64,000 nucleotides of DNA from Escherichia coli DSM 30083 = JCM 1649 = ATCC 11775 (GTDB lineage Bacteria > Pseudomonadota > Gammaproteobacteria > Enterobacterales > Enterobacteriaceae): assembly GCF_003697165.2 (NCBI RefSeq), contig NZ_CP033092.2:496001-560000 (forward strand), given 5' to 3'. Positions 62,361 to 64,000 of this stretch are shown here, one piece after another; positions within the stretch are counted from its first letter, which is position 1; every line of letters starts with the position of its first letter. The notes beneath the pieces were generated by a model that was not told the origin of the DNA, did not search any database, and saw only the letters and a list, made by a program, of their open reading frames with translations. A program made the translations under genes and the position numbers.

Positions 62361-64000
62361 TTGAGTGACATGGCGAAAAACCTAATACTCTGGCTGGTCA
62401 TTGCCGTTGTGCTGATGTCAGTATTCCAGAGCTTTGGGCCCAGCGAGTCTAATGGCCGTAAGGTGGATTACTCTACCTTCCTACAAGAGGTCAATAACGA
62501 CCAGGTTCGTGAAGCGCGTATCAACGGACGTGAAATCAACGTTACCAAGAAAGATAGTAACCGTTATACCACTTACATTCCGGTTCAGGATCCGAAATTA
62601 CTGGATAACCTGTTGACCAAGAACGTCAAGGTTGTCGGTGAACCGCCTGAAGAACCAAGCCTGCTGGCTTCTATCTTCATCTCCTGGTTCCCGATGCTGT
62701 TGCTGATTGGTGTCTGGATCTTCTTCATGCGTCAAATGCAGGGCGGCGGTGGCAAAGGTGCCATGTCGTTTGGTAAGAGCAAAGCGCGCATGCTGACGGA
62801 AGATCAGATCAAAACGACCTTTGCTGACGTTGCGGGCTGCGACGAAGCAAAAGAAGAAGTTGCTGAACTGGTTGAGTATCTGCGCGAGCCGAGCCGCTTC
62901 CAGAAACTCGGCGGTAAGATCCCGAAAGGCGTCCTGATGGTCGGTCCTCCGGGTACCGGTAAAACGCTGCTGGCGAAAGCGATTGCAGGCGAAGCAAAAG
63001 TTCCGTTCTTTACTATCTCCGGTTCTGACTTCGTAGAAATGTTCGTCGGTGTGGGTGCATCCCGTGTTCGTGATATGTTCGAACAGGCGAAGAAAGCGGC
63101 ACCGTGCATCATCTTTATCGATGAAATCGACGCCGTAGGCCGCCAGCGTGGCGCAGGTCTGGGCGGTGGTCACGATGAACGTGAACAGACTTTGAACCAG
63201 ATGCTGGTTGAGATGGATGGCTTCGAAGGTAACGAAGGTATCATCGTTATCGCCGCGACTAACCGTCCGGACGTTCTTGACCCGGCCCTGCTGCGTCCTG
63301 GCCGTTTCGACCGTCAGGTTGTGGTTGGCTTGCCAGATGTTCGTGGTCGTGAGCAGATCCTGAAAGTTCACATGCGTCGCGTACCATTGGCACCCGATAT
63401 CGACGCGGCAATCATTGCCCGTGGTACTCCTGGTTTCTCCGGTGCTGACCTGGCGAACCTGGTGAACGAAGCGGCACTGTTCGCAGCTCGTGGCAATAAA
63501 CGCGTTGTGTCGATGGTTGAGTTCGAGAAAGCGAAAGACAAAATCATGATGGGTGCGGAACGTCGCTCCATGGTGATGACGGAAGCGCAGAAAGAATCGA
63601 CGGCTTACCACGAAGCAGGCCATGCGATTATCGGTCGCCTGGTGCCGGAACACGATCCGGTGCACAAAGTGACGATTATCCCACGCGGTCGTGCGCTGGG
63701 TGTGACTTTCTTCTTGCCTGAGGGCGACGCAATCAGCGCCAGCCGTCAGAAACTGGAAAGCCAGATTTCTACGCTGTACGGTGGTCGTCTGGCAGAAGAG
63801 ATCATCTACGGGCCGGAACATGTTTCTACCGGTGCGTCCAACGATATTAAAGTTGCGACCAACCTGGCACGTAACATGGTGACTCAGTGGGGCTTCTCTG
63901 AGAAATTGGGTCCACTGCTGTACGCGGAAGAAGAAGGTGAAGTGTTCCTCGGCCGTAGCGTAGCGAAAGCGAAACATATGTCCGATGAAACTGCACGTAT
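62361..64000 (+). CDS. ftsH: FtsH, membrane AAA+ zinc metalloprotease (3' end outside window)
   Basis: FtsH is the essential inner-membrane protease that degrades LpxC, sigma 32 and misassembled membrane proteins. About 543 of 644 residues are visible. Two membrane segments (about residues 5-24 and 96-120) flank a periplasmic domain. The AAA domain has Walker A GPPGTGKT, Walker [16 protein letters not shown] and second-region RPGRFDRQ. The zinc site HEAGH has His414, Glu415 and His418, counted from MAKN (ATG 62370). An in-frame TTG at 62361 is better spaced from the AAGAGG ribosome-binding site and would add MSD, so the range starts there. Confidence 0.98.

Noticed and set aside
62598..63977. 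459-codon open frame on the minus strand
   Set aside because: It lies entirely opposite ftsH and reads as His/Arg/Phe-rich antisense translation. High-codon-bias genes often leave such frames open. No ribosome-binding site or family match.

Overview
The window is a stretch of the Escherichia coli (or Shigella) chromosome. Almost every predicted protein agrees in length and, from memory, nearly residue for residue with E. coli K-12 proteins. Small differences (for example in NanR, NanK and DegQ) and one gene-content difference indicate an E. coli strain other than K-12. It is dense core genome. I see no insertion sequence, prophage, integron, CRISPR array, tRNA or rRNA gene, and no broken gene. 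The first gene (mreC) is cut at its 5' end and the last (ftsH) at its 3' end by the window edges.

Layout. 1-7280 (+): the end of mreC, then mreD, yhdE (Maf), rng and yhdP: cell shape, nucleotide house-cleaning, RNase G and outer-membrane lipid transport. 7436-13237: tldD, then divergent aaeR and aaeXAB (aromatic acid efflux). 13329-14753: yhcO, yhcN and argR. 15188-18713: mdh, then the paired HtrA proteases degS and degQ on the other strand. 18867-23178: zapG, zapE, rplM-rpsI and sspAB. 23286-28761: nanR and the sialic acid operon nanATEK-yhcH. 28829-34720 (-): gltBD, glutamate synthase. 35395-40993: yhcC, arcB with the antisense-placed small RNA gene arcZ at its 3' end, elbB-mtgA and yrbL. 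41207-49170 (-): a long run from yrbG through kdsD-kdsC-lptCAB to rpoN-hpf-ptsN-rapZ-npr, joining Kdo and LPS export to sigma-54 and the nitrogen PTS. 49380-54210 (+): mlaFEDCB, ibaG and murA. 54258-58868: sfsB, ispB, rplU-rpmA, yhbE and obgE. 58909-64000: dacB, greA with its leader RNA GraL, yhbY, rlmE and ftsH.

How the genes work together. The dominant theme is the envelope: MreCD, MtgA, MurA and DacB for wall shape and synthesis; KdsC/KdsD, LptA/B/C for LPS; MlaFEDCB and YhdP for phospholipid traffic; IspB for octaprenyl diphosphate; DegS, DegQ and FtsH for envelope proteolysis. A second theme is ribosome and RNA biology (RNase G, L13-S9, L21-L27, ObgE, YhbY, RlmE, HPF, GreA). A third is central metabolism and its control (Mdh, GltBD, ArgR, ArcB, the nan genes).

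Regulatory sites readable in the sequence include three NanR GGTATA repeats with a CRP-like site, paired ARG boxes before argR, adjacent PhoP and BasR (PmrA) boxes before yrbL, a strong rplU promoter, and the ArcZ and GraL small RNAs. I found no convincing undescribed multi-gene system. The items most worth a second look are the nan/glt junction that lacks gltF and the yhc fimbrial genes found there in K-12, a possible 10-codon leader ORF between GraL and greA, a long hairpin after npr, the two similar GC-rich palindromes (one inside the nan operon), and the start codons of ftsH and gltB.
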